Counted from the first letter of the stretch, positions 8,111-16,967 are shown. The stretch is DNA of 64,000 nt from Trebonia kvetii (GCF_007827045.1 NZ_RPFW01000004.1:1039891-1103890); one strand, 5' to 3'. The notes: generated by a model from the sequence alone, not told the origin. Program-made: numbers and translations.

Positions 8111-9219
8111 CAGGCTCAGCCACGGCGGCGCCGTCCTTCGAGGCGCTCCTCGACCGGTCGGGGCTGGCGTGGATGGGGCAGAACACCACCCACCTCGAGC
8201 CGCCGCCCGAGGTGATCGCCGCGCTTGCCGAGAGCACTAGCCGCCGCGAGTTCCAGCTGTACGCGCCGGCCCTGGGCTTCGAGCGGCTGCGCGAGCTGAT
8301 CGTCGGCGACCTTGGGCTGACCGGTACCGGCTCCGTCGCGATGATCACCGACGGTGCGGTCGGCGGCCTGTACCACGTGTGCACCGCGCTGGCTTCCCGG
8401 ATATCCCGGCTGATCACCACCGATCCCGGCTGGCCGTGGCCGGGCCGGTTCGTCGGGCTGTCTGGCATCCCGGTGACGGAACTGCCGGTCTACGCGGCCG
8501 AGCAGGGCTACCGGCTGCGCGCGTCGCAGCTCGCCGGGGCCATCGAGCCGGGCTCACTGATCTACCTGATCGACCCGCTGAACCCGCTCGGCAGTTCCTA
8601 CGGCCGCGACGAGCTCACGGCGATCGCCGCGCTGGCCAGGGAGACCGGCTCGCTGATCGTGCACGACTGCACGTACCGGCACTTCGCGACCGGGCACAGC
8701 CTGGTCGCGGAGCTGTACCCCGAGGGGACCATCACCACCTACAGCTTCTCCAAGTGGCTCGGCCTGGCCGGTCTGCGAGTCGGCGCGGTCGTCGGGCCGC
8801 CGGCTCTCATGCGGACGCTGACGTCGGTGCCCGCCAACCCCCTCGGCGCGAGCATTCAGGCGCAGCGCGCCGCGATGGCCGGCCTGGAGGTGAAGGGTCC
8901 CTGGCTGGAGCGGCTGCGGGCGGTCAACGGCGCGAACCAGGAGACCGTCTGCGCGGCCGTCGAAGCCAGCGGCCTCGGTCAGGTGCTCGTGCGCCCCTCC
9001 CACGGCAACTTCCTGGCCGTCGACGTGAGCGGCAGTGGCTGGACCGCCGAGGCGCTGTGCGGGGCGATGCTCGACCATGACGTGTTCATCAGGCCGGGCA
9101 GCTACCAGTCGCCGCTGTTCGGGACGCGGTTCGTCAAGGTGAGCACCTCGGTCCCGGCGGAGTGGGCGCAGCGGTTCGCGTCCGCGTGGTCCGCGGTGGC
9201 CGGCGAGGCGCCGCGATGA
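8107..9219 (+). CDS. PLP-dependent aminotransferase, class I/II
   Basis: 370 residues of fold-type I. The PLP lysine is Lys216 in TYSFSKWLGLAGLRVG; Asp187 and Tyr190 in HDCTYRHF contact the cofactor; NPLGSSYG matches the N-P-x-G stretch. Substrate cannot be read from sequence. Starts at GTG 8107 in a GTGA overlap with the M20 gene and ends in an ATGA overlap with the amidase, so the three genes form one tight translational unit. Confidence 0.9.
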   Translation: MTGSATAAPSFEALLDRSGLAWMGQNTTHLEPPPEVIAALAESTSRREFQLYAPALGFERLRELIVGDLGLTGTGSVAMITDGAVGGLYHVCTALASRISRLITTDPGWPWPGRFVGLSGIPVTELPVYAAEQGYRLRASQLAGAIEPGSLIYLIDPLNPLGSSYGRDELTAIAALARETGSLIVHDCTYRHFATGHSLVAELYPEGTITTYSFSKWLGLAGLRVGAVVGPPALMRTLTSVPANPLGASIQAQRAAMAGLEVKGPWLERLRAVNGANQETVCAAVEASGLGQVLVRPSHGNFLAVDVSGSGWTAEALCGAMLDHDVFIRPGSYQSPLFGTRFVKVSTSVPAEWAQRFASAWSAVAGEAPR

Positions 9220-10688
9220 CGTACCGGGATCTCGGTGCGGGGGAGTACCGCGCCGCGACGGCGCTGGACCTGGCGCGCGGCGTCGCCGACGGCAGCCTGT
9301 CACCCGTCGCGCTCGCTGAGCTCGCCCTTGAGCTGGCCGCGGAGGCGGAGCCGTCCATCAACGCCTACGTGTTCTTCCGGCGGGAGGCGGCGCTGCGCGA
9401 GGCCGCCGAGCTCGAAGCCGAGGCGCGGGCCGGGCGGCTGCGCAGCGAGCTGCACGGCGTGCCGATCGCCGTGAAGGACAACATGTACCTGGCCGGCGAG
9501 GCGACCTTCAAGGGGTCGCGGACCAGCGACGCGACTCCTGCCGCGGTGTCCGCGCCGATGGTCGGCCGTCTCGTGCGGGCGGGCGCGGTCGTGATCGGCA
9601 AGACCACCACACCCGAGTTCGGATGGAAGGGCACCGGCATCTCGCCGCGCACCGGGGTGACCCGCAACCCGTGGAACCCCGCGCGGAATTCCGGCGGCTC
9701 GAGCGCGGGCTCGGGCGCGACGGTCGGGGCCGGCGCGGTCCCTGTCGCGCTTGGCAGCGACGCCGGCGGCTCGATCAGGATCCCCGCTTCGTTCTGCGGC
9801 GTGGTCGGGCTCAAGCCGACGCTGAGCGCCATCCCGGTGTGGCCGGGCACTGTCAACGAGTCGCTCTCGCACGCCGGGCCGCTCACCCGCTCGGTCGCGG
9901 ACGCACGGGCCGTGCTGCGGCTGACCCGGGGCGCGGACCCCCGTGACCCGCAGTCGGCGTATCCCGCGCCGCTCCGCGACGACCAGGGGAAGCGGTTGCG
10001 GGCCGGGGTCATCACGAACCCGTTCGGGATAAGACCAGTAGATGACGTGGGGCGGGTCGTCGCGACCGCGATCGGCGAGCTGCGCGCAGCGGGTACCTGC
10101 GACCTCGTCGATGCCGAGCTGGCGATGCCTGTGCCGCGCGAGGTCTTCGAGGCGCTGTGGGTCACCGGCCGCGGCCTTGGTTTCGCCGACCTAATCCGCG
10201 CCCAGGGCGACATCATGGACCCGGGCCTGGTCCGGCTGCTCGGGCTTGCCGAGCGGTACTCGCTCGCCGACTACTATGCGGCTATCGACGCGCGGCGCGC
10301 GTTCAGCGCCGCGGTGTTCGCGCTGTTCGAGCGGCTTGACCTGCTGGTGATGCCGACGATGCCGCGGACCGCGTTCGCCGCCGACGCCGAGGTTCCCGCG
10401 GGGGGCGAGGCGGACGCGAAACTGCCGTGGATCACCTGGACCCCGTACACCTATCCGTTCAACATCACCGGGCAGCCCGCGATCACCATCCCGTGCGGCT
10501 TCGATTCCGCGAGCCTGCCGGTCGGGCTCCAGGTCGTCGGGCCGTGGGGACACGACGAGCGGGTCCTCGATTTCGCCGAGCGGTGCGAGCGCGCGCTGGC
10601 CGGCCTGGTGACCGCCAGGACCGCGCCGCCGACCTCGGCATCCCCGGCTCAGCCGGCTCAGCCGGCTCCGACAGCGAAGGAGAGCTAA
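9216..10688 (+). CDS. Amidase (amidase signature family)
   Basis: 490 residues. The Ser-cisSer-Lys triad is complete: Lys87 in AVKDN, cis-Ser162 in NSGGSSAGSG, nucleophile Ser186 in GSDAGGSIR, with the family spacing of 75 and 24. It hydrolyses a carboxamide or ureido bond; the compound is unknown. ATG 9216 overlaps the aminotransferase stop (ATGA). The C-terminus is Ala/Pro-rich with a short QPAQPA repeat. An earlier in-frame start falls inside the aminotransferase gene and is not used. Confidence 0.92.
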   Translation: MTYRDLGAGEYRAATALDLARGVADGSLSPVALAELALELAAEAEPSINAYVFFRREAALREAAELEAEARAGRLRSELHGVPIAVKDNMYLAGEATFKGSRTSDATPAAVSAPMVGRLVRAGAVVIGKTTTPEFGWKGTGISPRTGVTRNPWNPARNSGGSSAGSGATVGAGAVPVALGSDAGGSIRIPASFCGVVGLKPTLSAIPVWPGTVNESLSHAGPLTRSVADARAVLRLTRGADPRDPQSAYPAPLRDDQGKRLRAGVITNPFGIRPVDDVGRVVATAIGELRAAGTCDLVDAELAMPVPREVFEALWVTGRGLGFADLIRAQGDIMDPGLVRLLGLAERYSLADYYAAIDARRAFSAAVFALFERLDLLVMPTMPRTAFAADAEVPAGGEADAKLPWITWTPYTYPFNITGQPAITIPCGFDSASLPVGLQVVGPWGHDERVLDFAERCERALAGLVTARTAPPTSASPAQPAQPAPTAKES

Positions 10689-10692
10689 CCCA

Positions 10693-11700
10693 ATGCGGAC
10701 CTCGATCTGCCTGCAGGGCGTGGACAGCCCCGACGTGTTCGAGCGGAACGTCGCCGAGATCGAGCGCCTCGGGTACGACACCCTGTGGCTCACCGACTCC
10801 TCCTTGCACACCAGGAACTGCTGGTCCTACCTCACGCTCGCGTCCCGTGCGACGAGCACGCTCAAGCTCGGCACCGCGGTGACCAACCCGGTCACCCGGC
10901 ACCCCGGCGTCACCGCCGCCGCCGCGGCGACCATCGCCGAGGTGTCCGGCGGACGGTTCACCCTGGGCATCGGCGCCGGTGACCGGCCGCTGCTCGCGGT
11001 CGGCCACCAGCCGGCGAAGCTCGCCGACCTCGAGGCGTCCATCGACGCCATCAGGCGGCTGTGGGCCGGGGAGCACGTGAGCATGCGAGCGGACGGGTTC
11101 GCGTTCGACGACGCGCACTACCGGTTCGCGCCCGCGCCCGAGATCCCGGTCTGGATCTCGGCGACCGGACCGAAGACGCTCGAACTCGCCGGCCGGGTCG
11201 CCGACGGCGTCATCCTGCTCGCCGGGCTGCACCCAGACGGCCTCAAGTACGCGCTTGAGCACATCGACCGGGGCGCCGAGCAGGCGGGCCGCGATGCCCG
11301 GCCCGAGGTCACCGTGTTCGCCTATGGCGCCATCGACGATGACGACCCCGATGCCGCCTTCGCCGCCGCCATGACGATCGCGGCGTGGTTCCCGCAGACC
11401 TCGCCGGTGTACTGCGAGATCGCCGGGCTGCCCGCCTCGCTGGTAGCGGACGTACGGCGCAGTTACGCCGGCGGCGAGTTCCAGGAGGCCGCCAGGGCCG
11501 CCGCGTTGCTGCCCGCCGAATTCGTGCACCGGATGGCGCTGGCGGGCGGGTCGGCGGAGGCCATCGGGCACATCCGCGAGATCACCGTGCTCGGCATCGA
11601 CAGCCTGACTGTGTTCCCCCTCGGCCCGACCCGGATGAAGACGGCCGCGGCGTTCACCGACTGCGTCGCGCGGGCGCTGCCCGCTGACCCCGCGAACTGA
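10693..11700 (+). CDS. LLM class flavin/F420-dependent oxidoreductase (I)
   Basis: 335-residue luciferase-like TIM barrel. Visible features are GYDTLWLTDSS near residue 30, LGTAVTNPVTRHP, and LGIGAGDRP, which resemble F420-dependent Mer-type enzymes more than classical bacterial luciferase. LLM enzymes oxidise or cleave heterocycles (RutA) or reduce via F420. GGAG 12-15 bp upstream of ATG 10693 supports the start. Sits between the amidase and the second amidohydrolase on the plus-strand operon. Confidence 0.88.
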   Translation: MRTSICLQGVDSPDVFERNVAEIERLGYDTLWLTDSSLHTRNCWSYLTLASRATSTLKLGTAVTNPVTRHPGVTAAAAATIAEVSGGRFTLGIGAGDRPLLAVGHQPAKLADLEASIDAIRRLWAGEHVSMRADGFAFDDAHYRFAPAPEIPVWISATGPKTLELAGRVADGVILLAGLHPDGLKYALEHIDRGAEQAGRDARPEVTVFAYGAIDDDDPDAAFAAAMTIAAWFPQTSPVYCEIAGLPASLVADVRRSYAGGEFQEAARAAALLPAEFVHRMALAGGSAEAIGHIREITVLGIDSLTVFPLGPTRMKTAAAFTDCVARALPADPAN

Positions 11701-11710
11701 CGAGGTGCAG

Positions 11711-13024
11711 ATGCCAACTCTCGTGATCAACAACGGCACCGTACTGACGATGGACGACCAGCGGTCCGTCCACTTCGGCGGCCATGTGGTGATCGACGGT
11801 GACCGCATCACCGCGGTCGGGCCAGGACGTTACGCCGGGGACACAGCCGGCGCGCAGGTCATCGACGCGGCCGGCATGATCGTGCTGCCGGGCATGATCG
11901 ACCTGCACTACCACACGGCGGTCGGCAAGGGCCTCTGCGACCACCTGCCGCTGTGGGAGTCGCTTGAGGAGTTCTGGTATCCCTCCATCCGTGCGCTCGA
12001 CGCGGAAAGCGCATACTGGGCGGCCGCCGCCTCCTACCTGGAGTCGGTCAAGGCGGGCGTGACGACGGTGAACGACATGTACCGGCGGCTACCGGCCCTG
12101 GGCAGGGCCGCGGTGGACATCGGCATCCGCGCGGTGCTGTCCAACGACGTGGCGCTGCCCGAGCACAACCTGGACACCCTGCAGGACAACAAGGACGCCT
12201 ACGACGCCGTGCACGGCGCCGGCGACGGCCGGATCCAGGTCTACGTCGGCATCGAATGGCTGCCGCTGGCCTCACCGGAACTGCTGCGCGACGCGCGCCT
12301 GCTAGCCGACGAGCTGAACACCGGCATCCACGTGCACCTCAACGAGTCGCTCACCGAGGTCGAGGATTCGAAGAGGCGGTTCGGCCGGCGCCCGACCGAG
12401 GTCGCCTACGACGCGGGCCTGCTCGGCACGGACTGCGTCGCCGCGCACTGCGTGTGGCTGTCGGACACCGAGATCGCCCTGATGCGGGAGACCGGCACGC
12501 ACATCTCGCACAACCCGTCCTCCAACGCCAAGCTCGGCAACGGCATCGCCCGCGTCCCGGAAATGCTCGCCGCCGGCATCAACGTCGGACTCGGCCACGA
12601 CGCCGCCGAGTCGTCGAACACATGCGACCTGTTCCAGGTGATGAAGTTCGCGTCCCTGGTGCACCGCGCCGCCAGGACAGATGCGAGCCTCCAGCAGGCC
12701 CCGGATGTGCTGGCGATGGCGACCCGCAACGGGGCCGCCGCGCTCGGCCACGAGACCGGGTTCCTGGCGGCCGGGCGCAAGGCCGACGTGATCCTCGTCG
12801 ACACCGGCAACGTCATGTTCACCCCGCTGGCGGACGAGAATCCCGCGCAGATCTACTCCCACCTGGTGTTCGCCGCCAACGGCTCCGCGGTCGACACCAC
12901 GATCATCGACGGAAACATCGTCATGCGCGGCCGCCAGGTCACCACGGTCGACGAGCGGCAGGTGCTCGCCGAGGCTAACAAGGCCCTGAAGCGGGTGGCC
13001 GGCATGATCGGATGGGGGAAGTAG
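11711..13024 (+). CDS. Amidohydrolase, AtzA/TrzN/SsnA-like (copy B)
   Basis: 437 residues; paralogue of the protein at 5397-6695. Metal ligands LHYHT, HVHLNES, AAHCVWLS and GHDAAESS are conserved. ATG 11711 is favoured by GAGG 6 nt upstream; a GTG two codons earlier is possible. The copies differ around the metal Asp (VECNNSGD against AESSNTCD) and near the N-terminal substrate loops, which may change specificity. The middle 548 bp is nearly identical to copy A. Confidence 0.9.
   Translation: MPTLVINNGTVLTMDDQRSVHFGGHVVIDGDRITAVGPGRYAGDTAGAQVIDAAGMIVLPGMIDLHYHTAVGKGLCDHLPLWESLEEFWYPSIRALDAESAYWAAAASYLESVKAGVTTVNDMYRRLPALGRAAVDIGIRAVLSNDVALPEHNLDTLQDNKDAYDAVHGAGDGRIQVYVGIEWLPLASPELLRDARLLADELNTGIHVHLNESLTEVEDSKRRFGRRPTEVAYDAGLLGTDCVAAHCVWLSDTEIALMRETGTHISHNPSSNAKLGNGIARVPEMLAAGINVGLGHDAAESSNTCDLFQVMKFASLVHRAARTDASLQQAPDVLAMATRNGAAALGHETGFLAAGRKADVILVDTGNVMFTPLADENPAQIYSHLVFAANGSAVDTTIIDGNIVMRGRQVTTVDERQVLAEANKALKRVAGMIGWGK
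12056..12603 (+). repeat. 548-bp inverted repeat, arm B (inside amidohydrolase copy B)
   Basis: Partner of 5809-6356 in opposite orientation, about 5.7 kb away. One mismatch seen. Identity stops abruptly at both ends, within codons of the two genes. Confidence 0.9.
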
Positions 13025-13027
13025 CCG

Positions 13028-14035
13028 ATGCAGGTCGACGCGCACACCCACATCCTTAGCCTGGCGGAAGACCCCGAGTTCACCACCGAATACGGGCGCG
13101 AGGGATCGCTGTGCATCTACCGCAGCGAGGGCAAGCTCCCCGCGCACCGGATGCCGACCGAGCAGGAGTGGGAGACCAGCGGCTTCAGCCGTAAAGGGTT
13201 TCCGGTCATCGGCGTCCCTGAGATGATCAGGGACCATCCCGGCTTCGACAAGATCGTGATCCTGGCGGTCTCACCGCAGTTCCTGGACGGCGAGCTCATC
13301 GGCACGGTGGACAGCTACGGCATCACTGGCGTGCCGGGGCCGCCGAGCCCGGAGAAGTGCAACGACTACATCGCCGCGCTGCAGCGCCAGGACCCGGACA
13401 AGATCGTCGGCTACGCCTCGGTGAACCCGAACTACCGCGGGCCGAAGGCGGCCGTCCGCGAACTGGAACGGGCGGTCACCGAACTCGGGCTGCAGGGCGT
13501 CAAGCTCTACCCGATGTACCAGGACTGGTCGCCGGCCGACCCGGTCCTCGCCTTCCCGGTGTTCGAGAAGGCCGAGGAACGGGGCATCCCGGTCATGGTG
13601 CACCAGGCGGGCTCCACCCGGATCGACGCCCGCATGGAGTACGCCCGTCCCGCACTGCTCGACGCCGCGGGACGGCACTTCCGTTCGCTACGGCTCACCA
13701 TCGCGCACCTCGGCCTGCCCTGGGTCGACGAGGCGCTCTTCATGCTGACCAAGCACCCGAACTTCTTCGCCGAGCTCAGCTACTACATCGCCACCTGCAC
13801 GGGGGAGGAGCTGTACCGGTTCCTGGTGCATGCGGAGCAGTTCTTCGTGCCGCTCGGCAAGCTGTTCTTCGGCACGGACTATCCCGGGTTCCTGTATGAC
13901 CCGGTGAAGCTGCGCGCCAAGCTGCTGTCGGTGAACGAGCACGCGCAGCGGCTCGGCACCGACCCGATCCCGCAGGCGAAACTGGACGGGATCATGGGCG
14001 ACAACTACGCGCGGATGATGGGGTGGCTGGAGTGA
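13028..14035 (+). CDS. Amidohydrolase_2 family metal-dependent hydrolase/decarboxylase
   Basis: 335-residue TIM-barrel protein starting MQVDAHTHI, whose HxH motif binds metal at the N-terminus. Further family marks are GVKLYPMYQDW, VMVHQAGS, TIAHLGLPW and FFGTDYPGF with the conserved Asp. The family includes ACMSD-type decarboxylases and lactone or ring hydrolases. GGGGAAG precedes the start; the gap from the preceding gene is 3 bp. Its stop overlaps the TenA start as GTGA. Confidence 0.88.
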   Translation: MQVDAHTHILSLAEDPEFTTEYGREGSLCIYRSEGKLPAHRMPTEQEWETSGFSRKGFPVIGVPEMIRDHPGFDKIVILAVSPQFLDGELIGTVDSYGITGVPGPPSPEKCNDYIAALQRQDPDKIVGYASVNPNYRGPKAAVRELERAVTELGLQGVKLYPMYQDWSPADPVLAFPVFEKAEERGIPVMVHQAGSTRIDARMEYARPALLDAAGRHFRSLRLTIAHLGLPWVDEALFMLTKHPNFFAELSYYIATCTGEELYRFLVHAEQFFVPLGKLFFGTDYPGFLYDPVKLRAKLLSVNEHAQRLGTDPIPQAKLDGIMGDNYARMMGWLE

Positions 14036-14733
14036 GCCAGCACGCTGGCTCCCCGGAGCACGAAAGCTTGTCCGCCCCTGGCCTGTCAACACTGCTGCGC
14101 GAGCGCGGCGCGGCGACCTGGGCCGCGGCGACCAGCCACCCCATGGTCGCCGAGATCGGCGCGGGCACCCTGCCACACGAGACGTTCCGCTTCTACTTCG
14201 AGCAGAACATCCAGTACCTGCACTGCTACGTTCAGGGGATCGCGCTGGCCATCGCCGCCGCACCGGACCGCGCGTCGCAGGCGACTCTTGCCCGCTTCCT
14301 GATCCAGATCACCGACGTCGAGATCCCGGCGAACCTCACGTTCCTCACCCGGCTCGGCGGTTCGCCTGACCGGCTGCCTGCCCAGCTGCCGACGACCCGC
14401 GGCTACGCCGGGCACCTGCTGGCCGCCGCCGGCTCGGGGAGTCTTCCTGTGGCGCTTGCCGCGCTGCTGCCCTGCCAGTGGAGCTACGGCGAGATCGGCC
14501 AGCGGCTGGCCGCCGGAGGCGCGCCGCCCGACCCGGTATACGCGGACTGGATCGCCATGTTCGCCGACGACGGGTACGACGACCTGGTGCGGGCCTCGAC
14601 CGGCCTGCTCGACTCCTGCGCGGCCGACGCGGACCAGAGGGCAGCAGAGGCCGCCTTCGACGCAGCGACCGGGTACGAGCTGGCCTTCTGGGAGATGGCC
14701 TACACCCGGGGCGCAAGCGACGGCGGCGCGTAG
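14032..14733 (+). CDS. TenA/thiaminase II family protein with Asn at the Asp44 position
   Basis: 233 residues from GTG 14032. Alignment by eye to Bacillus TenA: the catalytic Cys is present (Cys148 in LLPCQWSYGEIG), Tyr47 is kept, and the C-terminal Glu is present (Glu216 in YELAFWEMAY). The pyrimidine-binding Asp44 is Asn59 here (YFEQNIQYL). This suggests a changed substrate or activity. It is the last gene of the 6911-14733 operon and ends 10 bp from the convergent R2lox gene. Confidence 0.9.
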   Translation: MSQHAGSPEHESLSAPGLSTLLRERGAATWAAATSHPMVAEIGAGTLPHETFRFYFEQNIQYLHCYVQGIALAIAAAPDRASQATLARFLIQITDVEIPANLTFLTRLGGSPDRLPAQLPTTRGYAGHLLAAAGSGSLPVALAALLPCQWSYGEIGQRLAAGGAPPDPVYADWIAMFADDGYDDLVRASTGLLDSCAADADQRAAEAAFDAATGYELAFWEMAYTRGASDGGA

Positions 14734-14743
14734 GCGATGCCGC

Positions 14744-15694
14744 TCAGCTCACGTGCTGAAGCTCCTCGGGTTCGAAGGATTCCACGGCGCTGGTGTCCAC
14801 CTCGGCGGTGCTCATCGTGCGGGCGACGGCGAGCGCCTCGAGCCGGCGCTTGCTCAGCCGCCGGTACCGCTCCGCCAGGATCGCCATTTCCGGCGACTGT
14901 TCGTCGGTCACGTCCGGGCTGTAGCCGCCGGTGAGGCTGGCGGACAGCTTGGCCCAGCGCTGCTCGAACCACTCCCACAGGTCGGGGTTCTCTGCGAGGA
15001 GTCGCCGTCCGAGGTAGGTGCCGTAAGCGATGTGCCGCCGCTCGTCGCGCTGGGTGAGTTTCAGGCCCGCCTCGAGGCCGGGCAGCTTGCCGAGCCTGCG
15101 GAAGGTCTCCTCCCAGCGCTGGTAGCCGGCAATCGCCAGGACGCCCTCGACGAACTGGTTGTAGATGATCGACGCGTCGAGGATGGCCTGCGGTGACCGG
15201 TCGGTGTCCAGCCGCCGCATCACCCTGGTGAGCGCTCCGTCGAAGATGCCGGTGCGACGGTCACCGAGGGCGGCCTGCTGCGCGCGGACCAGGTCGTCGA
15301 GCGAGGCAGGGTCCATGCCCACGGCGTCGAACCAGCGACGGAACATCTCGGTGTGCTTGGCCTCTTCCATGGTGAACATGGCCAGGTACATCGTGTCCTC
15401 GAGCCGGCCCAGGTCGGACATGCAGCGCAGCAACGGCACGATGTCGAGCGTGACCGCCTCCTCGCCGACCATGAAGCCGCGGGCGGACATGGCGACGAGC
15501 GTCCGTTCCTCGTCCGTCATCTCCTGCCAGTCGATGGCGTCCTGCGAGAAGTCGATATCGGCGGGGTCCCAGAACAGCTTCTTGGACTTCTCCCACAGTT
15601 TCCACGGGACCGACTCGTAATCGAGGCCGCGCGTGGAGCGGTAGCGGCCGATTTCCGTCTCCGTGATCTTGCCGCCTGCGACCGGCTCGGTCAT
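14744..15694 (-). CDS. R2-like ligand-binding oxidase (R2lox)
   Basis: 316-residue ferritin-fold protein of the R2lox group, which assembles a Mn/Fe site with a bound fatty-acid-like ligand. Metal ligands are all visible: Glu78 (GEEAVTLD), Glu111 and His114 (MEEAKHTEMF), Glu183 (NQFVEG), Glu218 and His221 (DERRHIAYG). Val81 and Tyr178, the pair that forms the ether crosslink in the characterised enzyme, are conserved. It is not the radical-forming ribonucleotide reductase subunit, since no partner gene is nearby. GGAGGG 6 bp upstream fixes ATG 15694. Confidence 0.92.
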   Translation of the reverse strand: MTEPVAGGKITETEIGRYRSTRGLDYESVPWKLWEKSKKLFWDPADIDFSQDAIDWQEMTDEERTLVAMSARGFMVGEEAVTLDIVPLLRCMSDLGRLEDTMYLAMFTMEEAKHTEMFRRWFDAVGMDPASLDDLVRAQQAALGDRRTGIFDGALTRVMRRLDTDRSPQAILDASIIYNQFVEGVLAIAGYQRWEETFRRLGKLPGLEAGLKLTQRDERRHIAYGTYLGRRLLAENPDLWEWFEQRWAKLSASLTGGYSPDVTDEQSPEMAILAERYRRLSKRRLEALAVARTMSTAEVDTSAVESFEPEELQHVS

Positions 15695-15908
15695 CAGTGT
15701 CCCTCCGTGGGCAACAGATTCTAGAAATCATTCGCTCCATTAGACATCGGGGGCTCACCGGACGACAACGGAACAACTGCCGCGAGGACGGTGGCCAGGC
15801 GCGGCAGCGCATGTCTGATTTGGATGTGAACCGATGTGTTCTGTGTGTTTGTCGTGGGTAGGAGGGGCGAAGCGCCGGCACGCCGGCGTGGATCGGGGGA
15901 CCACAACT
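15695..15908. other. Divergent intergenic region between R2lox and RDD genes
   Basis: 214 bp serving as promoter space for both genes. It contains a 7-bp stem (CGCCGGC/GCCGGCG, 15875-15890) shortly before the RDD ribosome-binding site. An in-frame extension of the RDD gene to 15834 has no ribosome-binding site. Confidence 0.4.
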
Positions 15909-16622
15909 ATGAGCACGATGCCAGAGGGGGACGCTGCTGGGCAGCAGGGCGGAACCCAGCACGGTACTCATCCCGGAGCGCCGCCACAGGGTGGCGTTCC
16001 AAGCCAGGAACAGGACACGGGTTTCACCCAGGAGCAGGACCCCACCACGGCCTACGGACAACCTGTCCCCGCGCGGACGCGCGGCCAGGCGCCGGGCGGT
16101 GATGGCGGTGATGCCGCATACCCCGCATACCAGCAGGGAATGGCGCCGCCGGTAATGAGGGGAGCGACCCGGGTGACGGGGCGCCGGGTCGTGCAGTACC
16201 TGATCGACGCTTTCCTCGTGGGGCTTATCCCCTCACTGGTGTCGATACCGTTCGACAGAAGCGACAGCACGTTCATGCACATTCTCGGCGGAATCATCGC
16301 CTTCGTCGTCTTTGCGTTCATCGGCTTCATGTACTGGGTTTTTTTCACGCACCGGCAAGAGGGCCAGACGCTGGGCATGAAGCTGCTCGGGCTGCGAGTC
16401 ATCAGCAAGGGCGGCGGTCCGGCGAACATGACGCAGCTGACCATCCGCTGGGTCTGCCTGATCCTGGACGCCATCCCCTACACCTGGCCGTTCACTGGTC
16501 TTATCGGCTTCATCGTCATCCTGTGCTCGCGCGACAGGCAGCGAATCGGTGACCACCTAGGCAGGACCCTAGTGGTGAAGTCCGACTTCCCGGTGAGCGG
16601 CGGCCCGCGGCATACCCGGTAA
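15909..16622 (+). CDS. RDD family membrane protein
   Basis: 237 residues. The N-terminal ~95 are Gly/Gln/Pro-rich and disordered. The RDD domain follows, with RRVVQYLIDAFLV carrying the conserved Arg and Asp, then three hydrophobic segments (about 105-125, 135-158 and 190-210) and the conserved GQTLGMKLLGLRV. Function of the family is mostly transport or unknown. ATG 15909 is chosen for the GGGGGA upstream. Confidence 0.85.
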   Translation: MSTMPEGDAAGQQGGTQHGTHPGAPPQGGVPSQEQDTGFTQEQDPTTAYGQPVPARTRGQAPGGDGGDAAYPAYQQGMAPPVMRGATRVTGRRVVQYLIDAFLVGLIPSLVSIPFDRSDSTFMHILGGIIAFVVFAFIGFMYWVFFTHRQEGQTLGMKLLGLRVISKGGGPANMTQLTIRWVCLILDAIPYTWPFTGLIGFIVILCSRDRQRIGDHLGRTLVVKSDFPVSGGPRHTR

Positions 16623-16629
16623 CGGTGTC

Positions 16630-16903
16630 ATATGCCCCGCCGGCGCGCCCGCCAAGGCCGCCAAGGCCGCCAAGGCAAGACCGTCACGCGGTGGAGCCCG
16701 GCCGGCGGTTGGCGGACGGTGCTGGCCATGGAGCTGGCGGCCGACAGGATCCGGATCAACTAGGTGCATCCGACCAACGTCATGACGCCTTAATGCACCG
16801 CGAAGACAACAGTCATCATCCCGAACGGGTTCGGCTGACCCTGGACGCGCCGTCATGACGCTCCTCGGTGGTCGCGACGGAGCATCAGCTTGGCGGTCCT
16901 GGC
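16630..16903 (+). repeat. Dispersed repeat, copy 1 (full length)
   Basis: About 270 bp. The left part (from ATATGCCCCGCCGG to AAGACCGTCA) and the right part (from GACGCCTTAA to about 16903) match 47348-47617. The right part also matches 52598-52690. The right part contains the perfect palindrome CCGAACGGGTTCGG (16821-16834). Lies between the convergent ends of the RDD and JetD genes. Confidence 0.75.
16679..16790 (+). pseudogene. SDR (mycofactocin-type) C-terminal remnant
   Basis: Reading the frame through 16722 gives VLAMELAADRIRIN, stop, VHPTNVMTP, stop. This matches the conserved end of mycofactocin-coupled SDRs (LAxELAPHRIRVNxVHPTxVxTPM). In-frame stops and a missing N-terminus show it is a relic trapped inside repeat copy 1. 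Confidence 0.5.
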
Positions 16904-16967
16904 ACGGTAGGCCGCCGGGGTCGTCCCAGTCGACAGTGATCGTGGTGACCTGTTCGGCATGCGTCAC
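16845..16967 (-). other. Possible small ORF or relic downstream of jetD
   Basis: GTG 16967 is preceded by GGAGGTGAT, an unusually strong ribosome-binding site lying at the end of jetD. The first 20 residues read MTHAEQVTTITVDWDDPGGL; coding then seems to shift frame (ARTAKLMLRRDHRGAS, stop) near the dispersed repeat. I do not recognise the protein. It may be a decayed gene. Confidence 0.25.

Noticed and set aside
14744..15694. Ribonucleotide reductase small subunit
   Set aside because: The ligand pattern and Val/Tyr pair match R2lox, and no large subunit is nearby.
16624..16858. Pro/Arg-rich small protein from 16625
   Set aside because: The frame is produced by the dispersed repeat, and a similar open frame appears at copy 2 for the same reason.
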